From: Symbiodinium microadriaticum
Lineage: Eukaryota; Sar; Dinophyceae; Suessiales; Symbiodiniaceae
Length of the DNA: 64,000 nucleotides
NCBI GenBank assembly: GCA_001939145.1
Contig: LSRX01000843.1
Coordinates: forward strand, 1-64,000
Direction of reading: 5' to 3'
Positions 35,730-46,700 of the stretch are shown here, in pieces. A program made the position numbers and the translations under genes. Every line of letters begins with the position of its first letter. Within the stretch, counting starts at the first letter, position 1. The notes under the pieces are model-generated. The model searched no databases, was not told where the DNA came from, and saw only the letters and a program-made list of their open reading frames with translations.

Positions 35730-36253
35730 TTAATCCTTCGCACCGCCACATAGTCCAGCCGGGAGGGTGTGGTGAGCCTGCGCCAGTGGGGTGGGGTAAA
35801 GGTCTCGTTGGCATCGAACCCCAGGATGGCTTTTCGATTTGGGGAGGTTTTCCCCCACTCAAAGAGGATGGTCTCTGTCTATGGGATGGTGGCGTGGTGT
35901 GGTATGTGCCCCGAGGTTGCCCTCAATGCGCTAGTGCCCTGCTTGCTTCGAATTTGGGTGTGGACTGCCGCTTTGCTCACGGTGCTGTTGTGGTGGCTGT
36001 ACGCTGTTGTGTGTGCGATTCCTTCCCCTCTGAGCTCCTTGCTCTGCTTACCATAGACAAGTTGCCAATTGTCAGACTCAGCATGAAACAAACCAGGTTC
36101 GGTTATTATCTCCTGCAGCATCAGGATGTGTAGTGCTTGCAGTTCGGCATGCCCCCCGAACGACTCGAGCACTTCCAGCACCTTGTCTGCTGTAAGGCCC
36201 CCGACGTTCCAGGTCGCAATCCAGATCGTTGGGTCGGTTTGACCCCCGACCAT
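35730..36253 (-). pseudogene. LINE endonuclease (EEP) domain, copy 2
   Basis: The 124-codon frame begins close to WIATWNVGGLTADK, the WNV motif carrying the first metal-binding Asn of EEP nucleases. LMLQEIITEPG carries the catalytic Glu. After a shift, AILGFDANETFTPPHW contains the intact GxDxN pair and RLDYVAVRRI the following strand. The C-terminal SDH motif was not located; the frame breaks at a run of seven G. It is a better-preserved active site than copy 1, but still frameshifted. Confidence 0.8.
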
Positions 36254-36326
36254 GGGATGAAGCTCGTGCTCAAGCTCAGGTCCTCAGTTGATCTCCCCCT
36301 TCAACTGGTAATCCGTGCACTCTTTG

Positions 36327-37255
36327 CTATGGTCCCTGTGTCGACCCAGCCGGGGCCAACCTCCTCGGCGTTCGTTGGGCGCCCCGCCGTGGCCGAGCAC
36401 ACTTTAACGCCCCCAATCCAGGCGCTGCCGGTGCTGTACTCCATTTCCAGAAAGGAATTCTCCCCCCCAAGGTCAAGTACAAGCGTTTCACCTTAGCAGC
36501 AAGACGTGCGCGTCGGCGCTTCTCTGGGGGCTGTGACATAGCTATCCAAAGGCGCCTTGCCCCCCTGTCAGATCTCACCCCCAAATGCATGTTGGCTCCC
36601 CGCACTTTGGAGATCACTTCCTGTATGCGCTCAAAGGTCTCACCGGGGCGGTCGTCAATCGGTAAGATGGCGTCCCGGCACAAACAGGTTCTCCAAACCG
36701 ATGGGCGCCCCCACGGATTTCAGCTTCCCCTGGGTCACTTTGGCGTGACAAGCGCGGGCGGCCTCCCCCCGATTGATGAAGGGGCCGTGGTGCTCCCTGC
36801 GGCCGATCCTGGCCCTCCTCTTCTCTCAACCTGCTCCAGCCGGGCTCTGACCTCCCGGTTAGCTTCCTGCACTTGCTGCAGCATCCCCCATGCTCGGTGT
36901 GCTTGGCGAAGTGCCGAATGTCCTTGCGAACTTCCTGCAATTCCCCCCTGATAGCCTCCCCGATGGCCCTCGATGGAGAGCACCCACCCTCATTTTCGGG
37001 CGCACGTCGCTTCTGTAGAGAGCTGCTGAGGGAATCAATCTGCATCTCCCCTTTGCAGGAGCTTTCTCCAGGTGTAGGTGTTGATTGCATTCTCGATGTT
37101 CTGCAGAAAGCAGCACGATGCACAACCTGGTCATACTTGAGGACCCCCCCACAATGTCCTGGGTCGTCCGGTTCGGGTTGCCCCCCTGTAGTGTCGCCGA
37201 CCGCGGTGGCAAAGTTGTTGTCAGTGTCCCCCGCTCGTCGGCAAGCTGCGCTCAC
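36327..37255 (-). pseudogene. LINE ORF1-like region, copy 2
   Basis: Matches copy 1 segment by segment: SRMQST, QKRRAPENE, IRGELQEVRKDIR, EANREVRARLEQVE (coiled coil), FERIQEVISKVRGANMHLG, and RRRARLAAKVK. At least three frames are used. Frame changes fall at or next to G5 runs in several places. Confidence 0.55.
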
Positions 37256-37410
37256 CCTCGGGCTGCGTTCTTGCAGACGTCCCCCTCCCGGACCCGCCCG
37301 AGGAAGTTGCGTCCGCTGCCCCTAAACCGCACAGGCGCACGTTCTCTCCCCCTCTAATCCGTTTGAGGTCACCACTCTGACTCGGGGCTCGGACCTTGAG
37401 CACTCATGGC

Positions 37411-37430
37411 CTTGAGCCAAAATGGCTACC
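37411..37430 (-). other. Dinoflagellate spliced-leader relic, LINE copy 2
   Basis: The minus strand reads GGTAGCCATTTTGGCTCAAG, with 19 of 21 leader positions conserved. Directly after it comes GCCATGAGTGCTCAAGG, which itself resembles the leader 3' part GCCATTTTGGCTCAAG with four changes in 16. Such leader-after-leader arrays are the known signature of repeated rounds of trans-splicing and reinsertion. Confidence 0.85.
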
Positions 37431-37433
37431 ATC

Positions 37434-37435
<2 letters not shown>

Positions 37436-37476
<41 letters not shown>

Positions 37477-37575
37477 CATCCAGGGCATGGGAGGCGGTTT
37501 AAGCCCCCCGGCCACTAGGGCCCCCCATTTGTTATGGGGCTTTGAGGAGGTGTGATAACAAGGTTTTGCGACCCC
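37436..37575. repeat. (CT)n plus dispersed repeat R1, copy 3
   Basis: About 18 CT units (37436-37471), then CATCCATCCAGGGCATGGGA, CCCCGGCCACTAGGGCCCCC and TTATGGGGCTTTGAGGAGGT then GTGA. It lies immediately upstream (minus-strand sense) of the leader relic of LINE copy 2. Confidence 0.85.
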
Positions 37576-38889
37576 CGGAGACAATGGTCAAGATAAATGC
37601 ATTCAAATGTGATACAAGGACAAGTTTTATCCCGTGGGTGTCACGTTGCAGTGCTGCTTTGGGACGCCTGTAGAAATATGTTTGTTCTCATGTCGAGGGC
37701 TGTTCATGAGCAACATCGCGATAGAAGGATACAATAATACCACATGCACGACCTCGTCACCCGACACGAGATGACACAGTTCGGGGGAGTTCACATGCAT
37801 CTTTCCAGTTGAAGCGTCAGTGGGGTATTTTCATCCCACGAACTTGGCAGTGTGCACAGGACTTCATCAGCGAAAGGTTGTGTATTCTACAGAAATCGAG
37901 TATGCTTTGTTCATGTTTGTCAGCATGTTGGGTCCCCCTCATATTTCACGCGGAAGCAATAAAAAGGACACAGCGATAATGCAAAGCCTAAGGGCCTCCC
38001 TGTGTACGCCATAAATGGAAAGGTTCCCCAATCATGCTAAACGTGTGACATCTCAATTCTGCAATACATCTCCTGTGCATCCTCCCTGTCCGAGGCCAAA
38101 GTCACGACAATCAACACGAATAAATCCCAACCAACACTAAGCAATAGGGAACTACGAGTCACGGAAGCCTCGCGCCGGGAGGAAACCCGAAGCATGCTAG
38201 CACCTTCTGCCGTTAGGGGGACGATTCGACTCCTCCGGCATGCAAAACCCCGATGAGAGGCTCCGTAACTTGTTGCTCCATAGTGCATGGTGTGCTGTTT
38301 GTGTTGTAATCCCATTCGGAAGCATGGCCGGAGCCTCAGACAGACAGGCATTGGTGCAGTGCGGTAGGCTCGGGGGACCTCATTTCAAACTCCAGTACTT
38401 ACTTAGGGATGCCTTTAAGCGTTTTATTATTGTGGCGCCTTTGTTTGTGCATCTGAACACATGAGGGAACCCAAGCACACTAGCACCTCTGCCGTCGTGG
38501 GGGAACCTAGGGGGTAGCTGGTACACTATACACACTCCCTTTTGGGTGCAGAACCAGGACCACAGCAATACTGACTCTAGGTGCCACCCTAAGAACAACT
38601 CTTCTGCAGTGAGGTTCCCCTAGCCTACTGGCGTTCATATCTCATGAAACATCAAAAAATGTACCGATGCTCGTTCGGTCTGAGGCTCCGGCCACATCAC
38701 AAGCAGTAAAGTCTGAGGGTTCCCCGACATGTGAGCATCGGCACAGTTGAAACGAAAGCCCCTCGGTACAGCTTACTTTCTGAGGCTCCAGCACAATTCA
38801 CTGTGGCAAAAGAGTACGCAACACGGAGAACCAAACAAACAGGTAGACACAATATCAGGGCTAGGAACATACTGGAGCCTTCCGTCAGT
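37576..38889. other. Spacer with a diverged local duplication
   Basis: No gene was seen. Two related blocks, GCATGCTAGCACCTTCTGCC then GTTAGGGGGA (38192-38221) and GCACACTAGCACCTCTGCCG then TCGTGGGGGA (38474-38503), are each preceded by GAGGAAACCCGA or GAGGGAACCCAA. The unit is about 282 bases apart. Confidence 0.5.
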
Positions 38890-38969
38890 CCCCCCTTTCA
38901 CGGTAGTGGGCTAGCTTTCAGTACAGCACGCCGTGCATGGCTTCCCCCTCATCAAGGTTGGTCCCCCGT

Positions 38970-39263
38970 TCAGAGGTCTTCTGCTAGGATTCGTCGACGT
39001 CTGTGGCTTTCATCGGAAGGGTCCAACGAAGGACTGCGTGCACGGCGAGTCCACCGGCTTCTTGGGGAGGCGGGCATGTGGTGCCTCGCTACGTCCCCCA
39101 ATCCATGGTGTCTCCCTGCATACCACCAGTCAGGGGGTTGCCAATCCCCCGGTCCACCATGCTCTTCAGGTGTCAGAGCCGAGATAGCACTGACCAGGTT
39201 GAGGGCCGCTTGCTGGATCGTCGGCAGCACGCTCTGCGGCCAACTGTTCGCCTGTTGCAGCAT
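38970..39263 (-). pseudogene. Unassigned retroelement-like ORF fragment
   Basis: A 97-codon frame beginning MLQQANSWPQSVLPTIQQAA then LNLVSAISALTPEE, followed by a Trp/Arg-rich and basic tail. The first 30 residues look like a real amphipathic helix. The segment has the same G5-run signature as the LINE and family X copies, and I include it as a probable fragment of such an element for that reason only. Confidence 0.25.
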
Positions 39264-39279
39264 CCCCCGCTTCTCTTCC

Positions 39280-39345
39280 TTTCGGCAGGGTTATGGACAA
39301 GAGGGTTGCCCCCCTTGCCCGCGCGCCAGTCGGCGCCCCCGATAT
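39280..39345. repeat. R3-like GGCAGGGTTATGGACAAGAGG block
   Basis: CTTTCGGCAGGGTTATGGAC then AAGAGGGTTGCCCCCC closely matches the block at 61869-61906 (CTCGGCAGGGCTATGGGCAA then GAGGGTTGCCCCCCC). Confidence 0.65.
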
Positions 39346-39961
39346 GTGCGGGAGGCAGTTTGGGAAGATTGCACACTCAACAGAGGCAAGTTTAGCTTGC
39401 TGAGAAACTGCTCACAACATTAAGGCATGAAGGCATCGGCTCATCGAGAAACAGCAACCGTAACCCAACGTAAGCAGAAGTGTCCGAACACCAGAACGAG
39501 GAAGTTGCTGGCCTTCCTGAAATAAAAAGTGTTGCCGAGTGATCGGGAGGGTCTCCTGAAATCAGCGAACCAAGGCAATCCAAAACACAACAACACCAAG
39601 ACAACCAAACCCGAACCGGAAGTGACCCCTCCGACTGCAATGGGCAAAAGATGGGCATGTGGCCGTCTAATTATGTCAAGTTGCCCCGTGCGGGGGCACG
39701 GCAGGTGAGTGTATGGAGGCTCCAGCGGCCCGTCATATGGCACAGGAAAGATTCCTGATGCGTTGTCACGTGTTGCAGCATGGAAAGAATTGAGAGAAAG
39801 CACTTCACATGGAGCGAAATGGGTTACACATGCAAGCCACTGCCGGAAGGAGAAGCAAAATTTTGCATCACTTTTGCATCCAAGCTATATGGCGCAATGT
39901 GGGGTAGCCCCCATGGCGCAGGAGTGAACTGTACAGCGGAACTCAGTCCCCCTCTCAGATG

Positions 39962-40379
39962 TCACCGTCGACGACTGTCGTCACGAGGTTGTCTTCGGCG
40001 AGGTAGGGGAGCTTCCCCTTCATCACGTGACAGTGCCCTTCGGCGTGGGAGTGGAGACCGGGTCCTATTGAATGTCCGCTGGGGCAGCTCCGCGACGTTG
40101 TCCTGTTCGGTAGTCATAACGGTCCTTAGCCCACATCCCTTGAGCCCTTTCTCGCTTGCGATGTTGTCGATAACTTTCTCGCATCGCTTGTCTAAAGGCC
40201 TGCCATTTCTCTTGGTCGGTACTGTAAGCGTCGAGGTTATATGGGGCTTGCCCCCACTCGTCCCTCTGCTGGAGGAGAGCATGAAGTCGTGCTCTTTGTT
40301 GGGCGCTGAGGGAAGGAGGTGGTCCGGTAGGCGATGGGGGATTTACCCCTGTGTTGCCACCCTCACTTTCTTTCTTCAC
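39962..40379 (-). pseudogene. Unassigned basic ORF downstream of family X copy 2
   Basis: The frame reads RARLHALLQQRDEWGQAPYN then LDAYSTDQEKWQAFRQAMRE and ESYRQHRKRERAQGM: an amphipathic, basic, helix-rich sequence of about 100 residues ending at 40065, with a short overlapping frame to 39962. It follows family X copy 2 on the same strand and may belong to the same element. No family is recognised. Confidence 0.35.
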
Positions 40380-40739
40380 TGTACGGACTCATGGGACGGT
40401 CGGGATCTGCTCCCGCGATATCGGCCAGGGCCTCGGTCGCTGCAGTTGGTGGCGGGGGTAGCACAGGGAGCGCAACACCATTGTCACACGCCTCATCGTT
40501 TCCCGTAGGTGCGGGACTACCATCTCCCGAGAAGTCGACCTCATCCTTGATTGGTTGTTTGGGGTCGGTCCCCGAGGTCGACCAGATATATGGTCTGTTT
40601 AAAGAGTTCACTCCCCTCCGCTGTCTGGGATACACGACGTTGTGACATGTCATGCATACAAGGATGGAAAAGGCTACATTGAGAGCTCGCAAGGGCTACA
40701 AAGATACATTGAAGGATTGAAAGTACCGGAATCCCCCCT

Positions 40740-41537
40740 TCAACTGCACGGCGCAAAGGTACGTTCAGCAAGCTTGTGCTGAAAATGGAAGATGCTGGAC
40801 TTGCGAGAGACTGTACACTCTTGCAGACAAGGTGCTTTGGGACAAACTTCTCGTGGTGGTCGTTGTTCTGCTCGCCGTCTTGCCATGTGTGCTTGCACCA
40901 GCTGGATGGCACGTTGTAGGGGTTGTCGGATCCCCCCGGCTTCGTTCTGTCGCCGCGGCGCTGTAGCGGGTTCGCTCGGCCGTTGACCAAGAATGCCAGG
41001 GCTGTCCCCCCTGTCAGATGGGCGGCCCTCATCGCCCCAGGGCCACGAGGCCGGCGCGCCCCCTTCTGTAGTAGTGGCATCGGCTGTATTTGCTGGCTCT
41101 GGGTGCTCCTTGGTATCGGCAGCATCGGCAGAACATCTAGAGGTGTCGTCCCCCCAATCCCGGACATTCTCCTCCTCGTCACTTGCTTGCTCCCCACGCT
41201 GGATTCTTTCCTCCGTCTTGTGTTTCTTCGGTGCTGTGCCTTCCTTTGTCACATGCTTTGCTTCTTTCCCCCCTCGTGGAGGTTGCCCCGAAGCTGCCTT
41301 AGTCCCACGCTGCTTGCGGTCCCCCGTCTTGGAGGATCCCCCTGGAGCGTCTCCCCCTTCCCCCTTCTGCTTGGCCTTGACTTTCCGTCGAACCTTTCTC
41401 GCGCTCTTCAAAAGCTGGGGAGCTTGCTCAGGAAATCGCATGACGAAAACCCGACTCTCATCGGCGACTCTCGGCATATACTTGTCAGTGATGCGGCTGA
41501 GTTTATCAGCAGCATCCCCCAATCGGCAGCGGGCCAC
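40740..41537 (-). CDS. Family X Gag-like ORF, copy 2 (265 codons)
   Basis: Homologous to the 313-codon ORF at 26551-27492 over two blocks: DKLSRITDKYMPRVADES with the following basic helix, and SWPWGDEGRPSDRGDSP. The linker between them is Lys/Glu-rich and unalignable by eye. After the second block the frames diverge, so the true C-terminus is unclear. Confidence 0.45.
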   Translation of the reverse strand: MARCRLGDAADKLSRITDKYMPRVADESRVFVMRFPEQAPQLLKSARKVRRKVKAKQKGEGGDAPGGSSKTGDRKQRGTKAASGQPPRGGKEAKHVTKEGTAPKKHKTEERIQRGEQASDEEENVRDWGDDTSRCSADAADTKEHPEPANTADATTTEGGAPASWPWGDEGRPSDRGDSPGILGQRPSEPATAPRRQNEAGGIRQPLQRAIQLVQAHMARRRAEQRPPREVCPKAPCLQECTVSRKSSIFHFQHKLAERTFAPCS

Positions 41538-41933
41538 ATGTCTCTGTCGCTACTGCTTGTAAGTTGCTCGCTCTGCCTTGTTCAGTACCTCCCCGGTGTG
41601 CTTCGCGTACCCCCCGTCTTCTCATCATGCTTCACTTCTGAGTGGATCCATTGGTCCAGGTTGGGGTTGGCATCAAACTGTAGGTGCAAACCTTTGCACG
41701 TCTTGAAGAGGACTTTCTCCGATGTCCCCCCTTCCATTGGAGCGCCTTCTTGGCGCTGTGAGGACCGTCCCCCTTTCGGCTTGGAGAGGTCCTTGACTTG
41801 CTTTGCTTTTGAGGCAGAAGAGCTCGCGGTTGCTTTGTGCTCCCCCGTTGGTGGGGCTTCTGGGCGCGGTCGTGCTGGCATCGCCCCTGAAGCTTGCCCT
41901 GTGCCCCCCTGCAATCGGCACTGCTGCGGGTCA

Positions 41934-42074
41934 GAGCGTTCATGGCACTTCCTGAACCCCACCTGGCACATCCCCTCAGCGAAGCGGCATAACTTGCAGA
42001 TTCNGAGCGTTCATGGCACTTCCTGAACCCCACCTGACACATCCTCTCAGCGAAGCGGCATAACCTGCAGATTT
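41934..42074. repeat. 70-base direct duplication separated by a single N
   Basis: 41934-42003 and 42005-42074 are near-identical (three differences seen), with one N at 42004 between them. It begins GAGCGTTCATGGCACTTCCT in both copies. This is the pattern left when two overlapping contigs or haplotypes are joined without merging. Confidence 0.9.
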
Positions 42075-42506
42075 TCTCCCCCCCACCTGCCATAGTCCAC
42101 GTAGTTGTTCTATACTATCTCGCAATTCTTGACCCAAGTCACGATCAGGGAAGCAAAAGGCTGTGTCTCCCAGCGTGGCAGTCCCCCCGAATCGCTGTGG
42201 CAATCGAGGAAAGGTGGTGGACGGTGAAGAAGAGTACGTACTCCCAAAAAGTGTCCGAGGGGAAGACCTTGCAAGAACTCGGCCCCCCTCAAGCTTGTAG
42301 TGCAGCACTCTTGCCCTCCTTGAGTATTGCACGGAACCCTAGCGAAGGCGGTACGGGCCACTTAAGCAAAATGCGTCGGACATGTTTGCTCAAGCACCGC
42401 TGATGAGAAACAGAAAGGCTCCCCCAGGGACAAGCCCCAGGTCAACCCTCTGTCTCCCCCGCCGGATGCAAGGAGGTGGAACAGACCTCCAAGCAAAGGT
42501 GCAGCA

Positions 42507-42522
42507 CTTGAACCAAAAGGCA
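42507..42522 (-). other. Probable eroded spliced-leader relic
   Basis: The minus strand reads GCCTTTTGGTTCAAG, the leader 3' part with one base lost and one C to T change. It is followed by TGCTGCACC and preceded by a (GA)n tract, as at the two clear relics. It is weaker than those two and could be chance. Confidence 0.35.
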
Positions 42523-42523
42523 A

Positions 42524-42675
42524 AGTCTCTCTCTCTCTCTCTCTCTACCAGGTAAGAGGAGCAGAGCGGTCCAGCTTTACCCCCCGCGCGCCAGCGCGCC
42601 CCTGCGGTTCGAGGGGTCTCATGGTCTCCCCTACGGGAAATTGCCATAGGGGGCTCGGCTTTACACGGAAAGTAA
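42524..42675. repeat. Dispersed repeat R2, copy 3, with (CT)n
   Basis: (CT)n, then TACCAGGTAAGAGGAGCAGA, the palindrome-like CGCGCGCCAGCGCGC, CCTGCGGTTC and a final GGGGGCTCGGCTTTACA. The order is as in the copy at 34283. Confidence 0.7.
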
Positions 42676-43055
42676 AAATCGCCCGGAGCCGGTAAAGGTA
42701 AGGGACGATGCCATCAAGTACGACTGTCATAATAAAGGCTGCTGTGTCCCCTCCCTCACTCCGGGCGGATATGAAAGGGTAGAAGGAGAACGTGCTGGGT
42801 TTCCCCCACTGAGCTACACGGCTTGGATTGAAAGTGGTGCCTTCATCCCCCGAATTCGGACGCTGACTACCGCATGTGTGCTTGAAAAGAAACTAGGATT
42901 GCGAGACCAATGTGGGTCTCATGGATCGAGCTTACCTGAGAAAGGACCAGGATGTAAATCCCCCGGCCCTGTTTAAAGAATTCGCACTTGCGGGTACAAC
43001 AGTGAACACAGACGGAACGACATGTACAGACTGTTGTCCCCCCCACTGTAAGGAA

Positions 43056-43205
43056 AGTCTCTCTCTCTCTCTCTCTACGAGGTGGGAGTTCCAAGGCGGT
43101 CCAGCCCCGAGACTCGCGTGCGTGTGCGCGCCCGCAGGTCCTGGGGTGTCTCACTCACCCCCCAAACAGATTTTCTGCTTGGGGCTCAGCTTGACAGGAA
43201 CGAGT
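43056..43205. repeat. Dispersed repeat R2, copy 4, with (CT)n
   Basis: (CT)n, then TACGAGGTGGGAGTTCCAAG, CGTGCGTGTGCGCGC, CCGCAGGTCCTGGGGTG and CTTGGGGCTCAGCTTGACA. More diverged, but block order is retained. Confidence 0.65.
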
Positions 43206-44082
43206 CCCCCTCTCTCAGATGCCCCAGGTCACCAACAACAATCAAACTGACCTTGCTTAGATAAGTTGAATCCCCCCCTGTGGCATCGTTCGATCGGGTG
43301 GACTGTGGGCTTCAAGGTTGCAGGGTATTTTCCCCCACTCCCGGTGCGATCCCCCTCTTCTGCAAGTTGAAAGACAGCTGGTCATTACGTATGATGCACC
43401 GCACAAACACAAAGCCACCGCACTACAGTTCGTCAACAATTGCAAGCACTCTGAGGGCCGGACCATGGACATGCAGCGACAGGAACATGTTTCTAAACGA
43501 AGCTTGAAAACACTCTCTCTCTCTCTGTCTCTTGCTTTCTCTAGTAGGGTATGGCTGCCAATCGTGAGACAACCGAGACCACGGCCGTCGGGACAGTCCA
43601 ACCGCACCAGCTCGCCGTCTGCTAGAGAGCCATGCCTCGTCTGTACGTCATCGACATGGCTGATGGGACCGCGGACAGGGTCCAAGGACACTGCGCGATG
43701 TTGAGAACTTCGGGCTCTGCGAGATCCCCAACAAGGGGGTCTTGGACCTGGGAGCGGGAATGACAGATCCTTTTGACTGTGCAGTTGTGGGATTGCTCGG
43801 GGCAATCGCCAATGCCACGAGGCCGGGCTCACATCCTGGGGCTTCACTTCTTTGTTTGAAGGATGCGTTCGCTGCTCACAGCCTATTGCCGTCGTGTCCT
43901 TGTCTGCAGCTACCTCGCTCCACTTCCACTTCACCTTTGTGGCACACGATGTTCAAAGACCTCGAATCGTCGAGGCTCAGACTTGCAATTCAACTCCAGA
44001 GATTCTCTGCATTCTGCTCCTTTCAGGCTCACGCCCAGAAAAGCCATCCGGACAAGCCTGCAGCGGTTGTCCGTTCTTTCCA
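43206..44082. other. Spacer, nothing recognised
   Basis: A (CT)n tract at 43513-43545 is the only organised feature. Long frames on both strands have no motif. Confidence 0.45.
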
Positions 44083-45790
44083 TTTATTTCATTTCGTTTC
44101 GTTTCATGTCATTCCTTCCGTTCCTTCCATTCATGTCATGTCATGTTCATTCAGTCCATGCCATTCATTTCATTCCATTCATTCCATTCATTCATTCTAG
44201 ATCATTCATTTCATCTCAATTCATTCCATTTATCCCATTGCTTGATGCATTCATTGATTCATTGCTTCCTTCCTTCGTTCCTTCATTCATTTCCATTCAC
44301 TCATTTCAACTCATTCATTTCAATTCATGTCATTCATTCTTTGCATTCATTCATTCATTCATTCATTACTTTCTTTCCAATCCATTTCATTTCATTTCCT
44401 TTCAGTCGTTTCATTCATTCTATTCACTCATTCCGACTCATTCCGTTCATTCATTGGTTCATTCATTCATTCATTCATTCATTCTTTTATTTCATTCATT
44501 AGTTTCATTCATTCCATTCACTCATTCCACTCATTTCATTCATTCATTCTTTTATTTCATTCATTCGTTTCATTCATTCCATTCACTCATTCCACTCATT
44601 CCATTCATTCATTCATTCATTCATTCGTTCATTCAAGCCATTCCATTTCAAATCATTTCCTTTCATTCATCTCATTCATTCCATTCGCTCATTCCGTTCA
44701 TTCATTGATTCATTCATTCATCCATTCATCCATTCATTCATTCATTGCATTCACGTCGTTTCATGTATTTGCACCCTACTTCATATGATTTCGTTTCATG
44801 TTCATGTTCATGTTCATTCATTCATTTCATTCCTGTCATTTCATGTCAGTTCATGTAATTTTCATTTCATTTCAATTTAATTTCATGGCTTTCCATTTCA
44901 TTCATTCATTCATTCATTCATTCAATTATTCATTCGTTCATTCTTTTATTCATTTATTCAATTTCATGTCGTTTCATGTCATTTCATTTCAATTCCATTT
45001 CATTCACCCAGTCTTTCACCCCATTGCTTCATTCATTCATTTCTTCATTCATTCATGTTATTTTCAAGCCATTTTAATGTCATTCGACATCAACTCATTT
45101 CATGCCATTTCATTCATTCATGTCTTTCATTCACTTAGCTTCATTCATTCCACTTCATGCATTCCATTTCATTCATTTCATTTCTTGGCATTTCATTTCT
45201 TTCCTTCATTCTTTCATTCATTCATTTGTTCATTGATTGATGATTCATTCATTTATTCCACTCATTCGGTTCATTCCATTTCTATCATCATCTTTCATTC
45301 AAGCACTCATTCGTTCATTCCATTCCATTCCTTTCCATCCATCCATCCATCCATTCGTTCATTCCTTCATTCATGAAGCCGTTCATCCATTCATGCATCT
45401 ATTCATTCATTCCATTTCATTCCTTCATTCCGTCATTCCTTCCATTCATTCTATTCCGTTTCATTCATTTCATTCATTCATTCCTCAGTTCATTATTTCG
45501 TTCAGATTCATTCATTCTTTCATTCCATGCACTCATTCATTCATTCATTCATTCCTTCATTCATTCATTCATTCATTCATTTCATTCATTTCATTCGTCA
45601 TTTGCTTCATTTGTCTCATTCTTTCATTCGTTCATTCATTCATTGGTTTCATTTATTCATACAGTCAGTCAGTCATTGTGTTGCTTATTTCGTTCATTTC
45701 ATTTCAGAAGCTGCACTCTTTCAACTCGTTCAACTCATTAAGTCATTCGTTAATTTCATTCATTCATTGATTTAGTTGCTGTTTTGAGGC
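44083..45790. repeat. ATTC (TTCA) satellite, about 1.7 kb
   Basis: Almost the whole stretch consists of TTCATTCA and its variants TTTCATTT, TTCCATTC and TTCGTTCA. Perfect runs reach about eight units, and degenerate spacers decay gradually toward both ends. All three plus-strand frames stay open for more than 100 codons encoding His-Ser-Phe-Ile repeats; these are artefacts of the repeat, not genes. Confidence 0.97.
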
Positions 45791-46680
45791 ATGAGTGCAC
45801 TTTCACGTCACTTCTTTCATTTCGTCTGCTTCATTTCACTCCATGTGTTCGATTTCTTGCATTGCATTGCATTCCATAATTCAATTGCTCATTTATTCAC
45901 CTATCCAGTGGCTCCATTCGAGGGATCCGTAGCTCAACTTGCTCTGCTCGGCCCGTGGCGAGGATGAGGAGCTCTTTGTCGTCCAGGTTGTCATAGGGAA
46001 CCTTGAAAGTCTTGCTTCGCCCAGCATGTAGTGAGGACTGCCGCCATCATCACGGCCTCTGCGCTGCCCGACGTCACAACGCCAGCCTCAGCACTCGCCG
46101 CCGAGACATGTGAAGCGCTGCCGCAGTTCGCGTTCTTCCCCCTCCTGCTTTTTGAGACCGGCACCGGGCAAAAAGAGGAGCGCTGGCAAGTGCTTTCCGT
46201 GACGTTGATGTACCCACCTACAATCACATCGCTTGCCGTACAAAGATGGGAAAATAACACGAACCGTCCGAGAACTTAGGGTTGGGCCTTCGCAGGAGAG
46301 GTACACCCCTTGGCCTGCAGAGCCCTTGGGGCACACCACCTGCGCGAATTGCATGTGCAATTTGACTCAGAATCTACCTTGATCTACACTGGTGCATCAG
46401 TGTCCTCATGCCTTCACCGTGCCCCCCTCTATCATCTTTCCATGGGATACCTGCTGCAACGAATGCCAATGCGTGTCGGCGAATGGCACGGATGCGAGTT
46501 GTCCGAAATAGTCGCGGGTTTCTGGATGTAAAGACGGTGTAGATTTCACTTTTTGTTTTTCTGTTGTGCAAAGTTTTTTTTGAGAGTTTGCTCTCAGGGG
46601 CTGGCTTGGTTTGGTTTCTCCAGATGAACTCGACACCTTGAAAACTTCGTTGGTTTAGAAAACTTAATGCACATGTATCT
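45791..46680. other. Spacer between satellite and retrotransposon
   Basis: No gene is supported. It ends in GTGTATATATATATATAAAT (46681-46700), the left half of the TA tract that holds the DIRS-like insertion. Confidence 0.5.
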
Positions 46681-46700
46681 GTGTATATATATATATAAAT

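Larger units (their letters stand above)
35360..37430 (-). mobile_element. LINE-like retrotransposon, truncated copy 2
   Basis: Spliced-leader relic (37430-37411), ORF1 region (37255-36327), EEP endonuclease (36253-35730) and the basic linker (35676-35360) are in the same order as copy 1. No reverse transcriptase follows. It retains the N-terminal part of the EEP domain that copy 1 has lost. Confidence 0.7.
40541..42093 (-). mobile_element. Family X element, copy 2
   Basis: Cys/His segment at about 42000-41930 (RLCRFAERMC, GFRKCHERSDP), a linker, then the 265-codon ORF 41537-40740 with RFPEQAPQLLKSARKVRRKV and SWPWGDEGRPSDRGDSP. The order is the same as in copy 1 at 26518-27840. Multiple frames are used. 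A tandem duplication around an N lies within the Cys/His region. Confidence 0.55.

Noticed and set aside
44100-45775. Long His-Ser-Phe-Ile repeat proteins of up to 281 codons
   Set aside because: They exist in all three plus frames because the DNA is an ATTC satellite without stops; this is not coding evidence.
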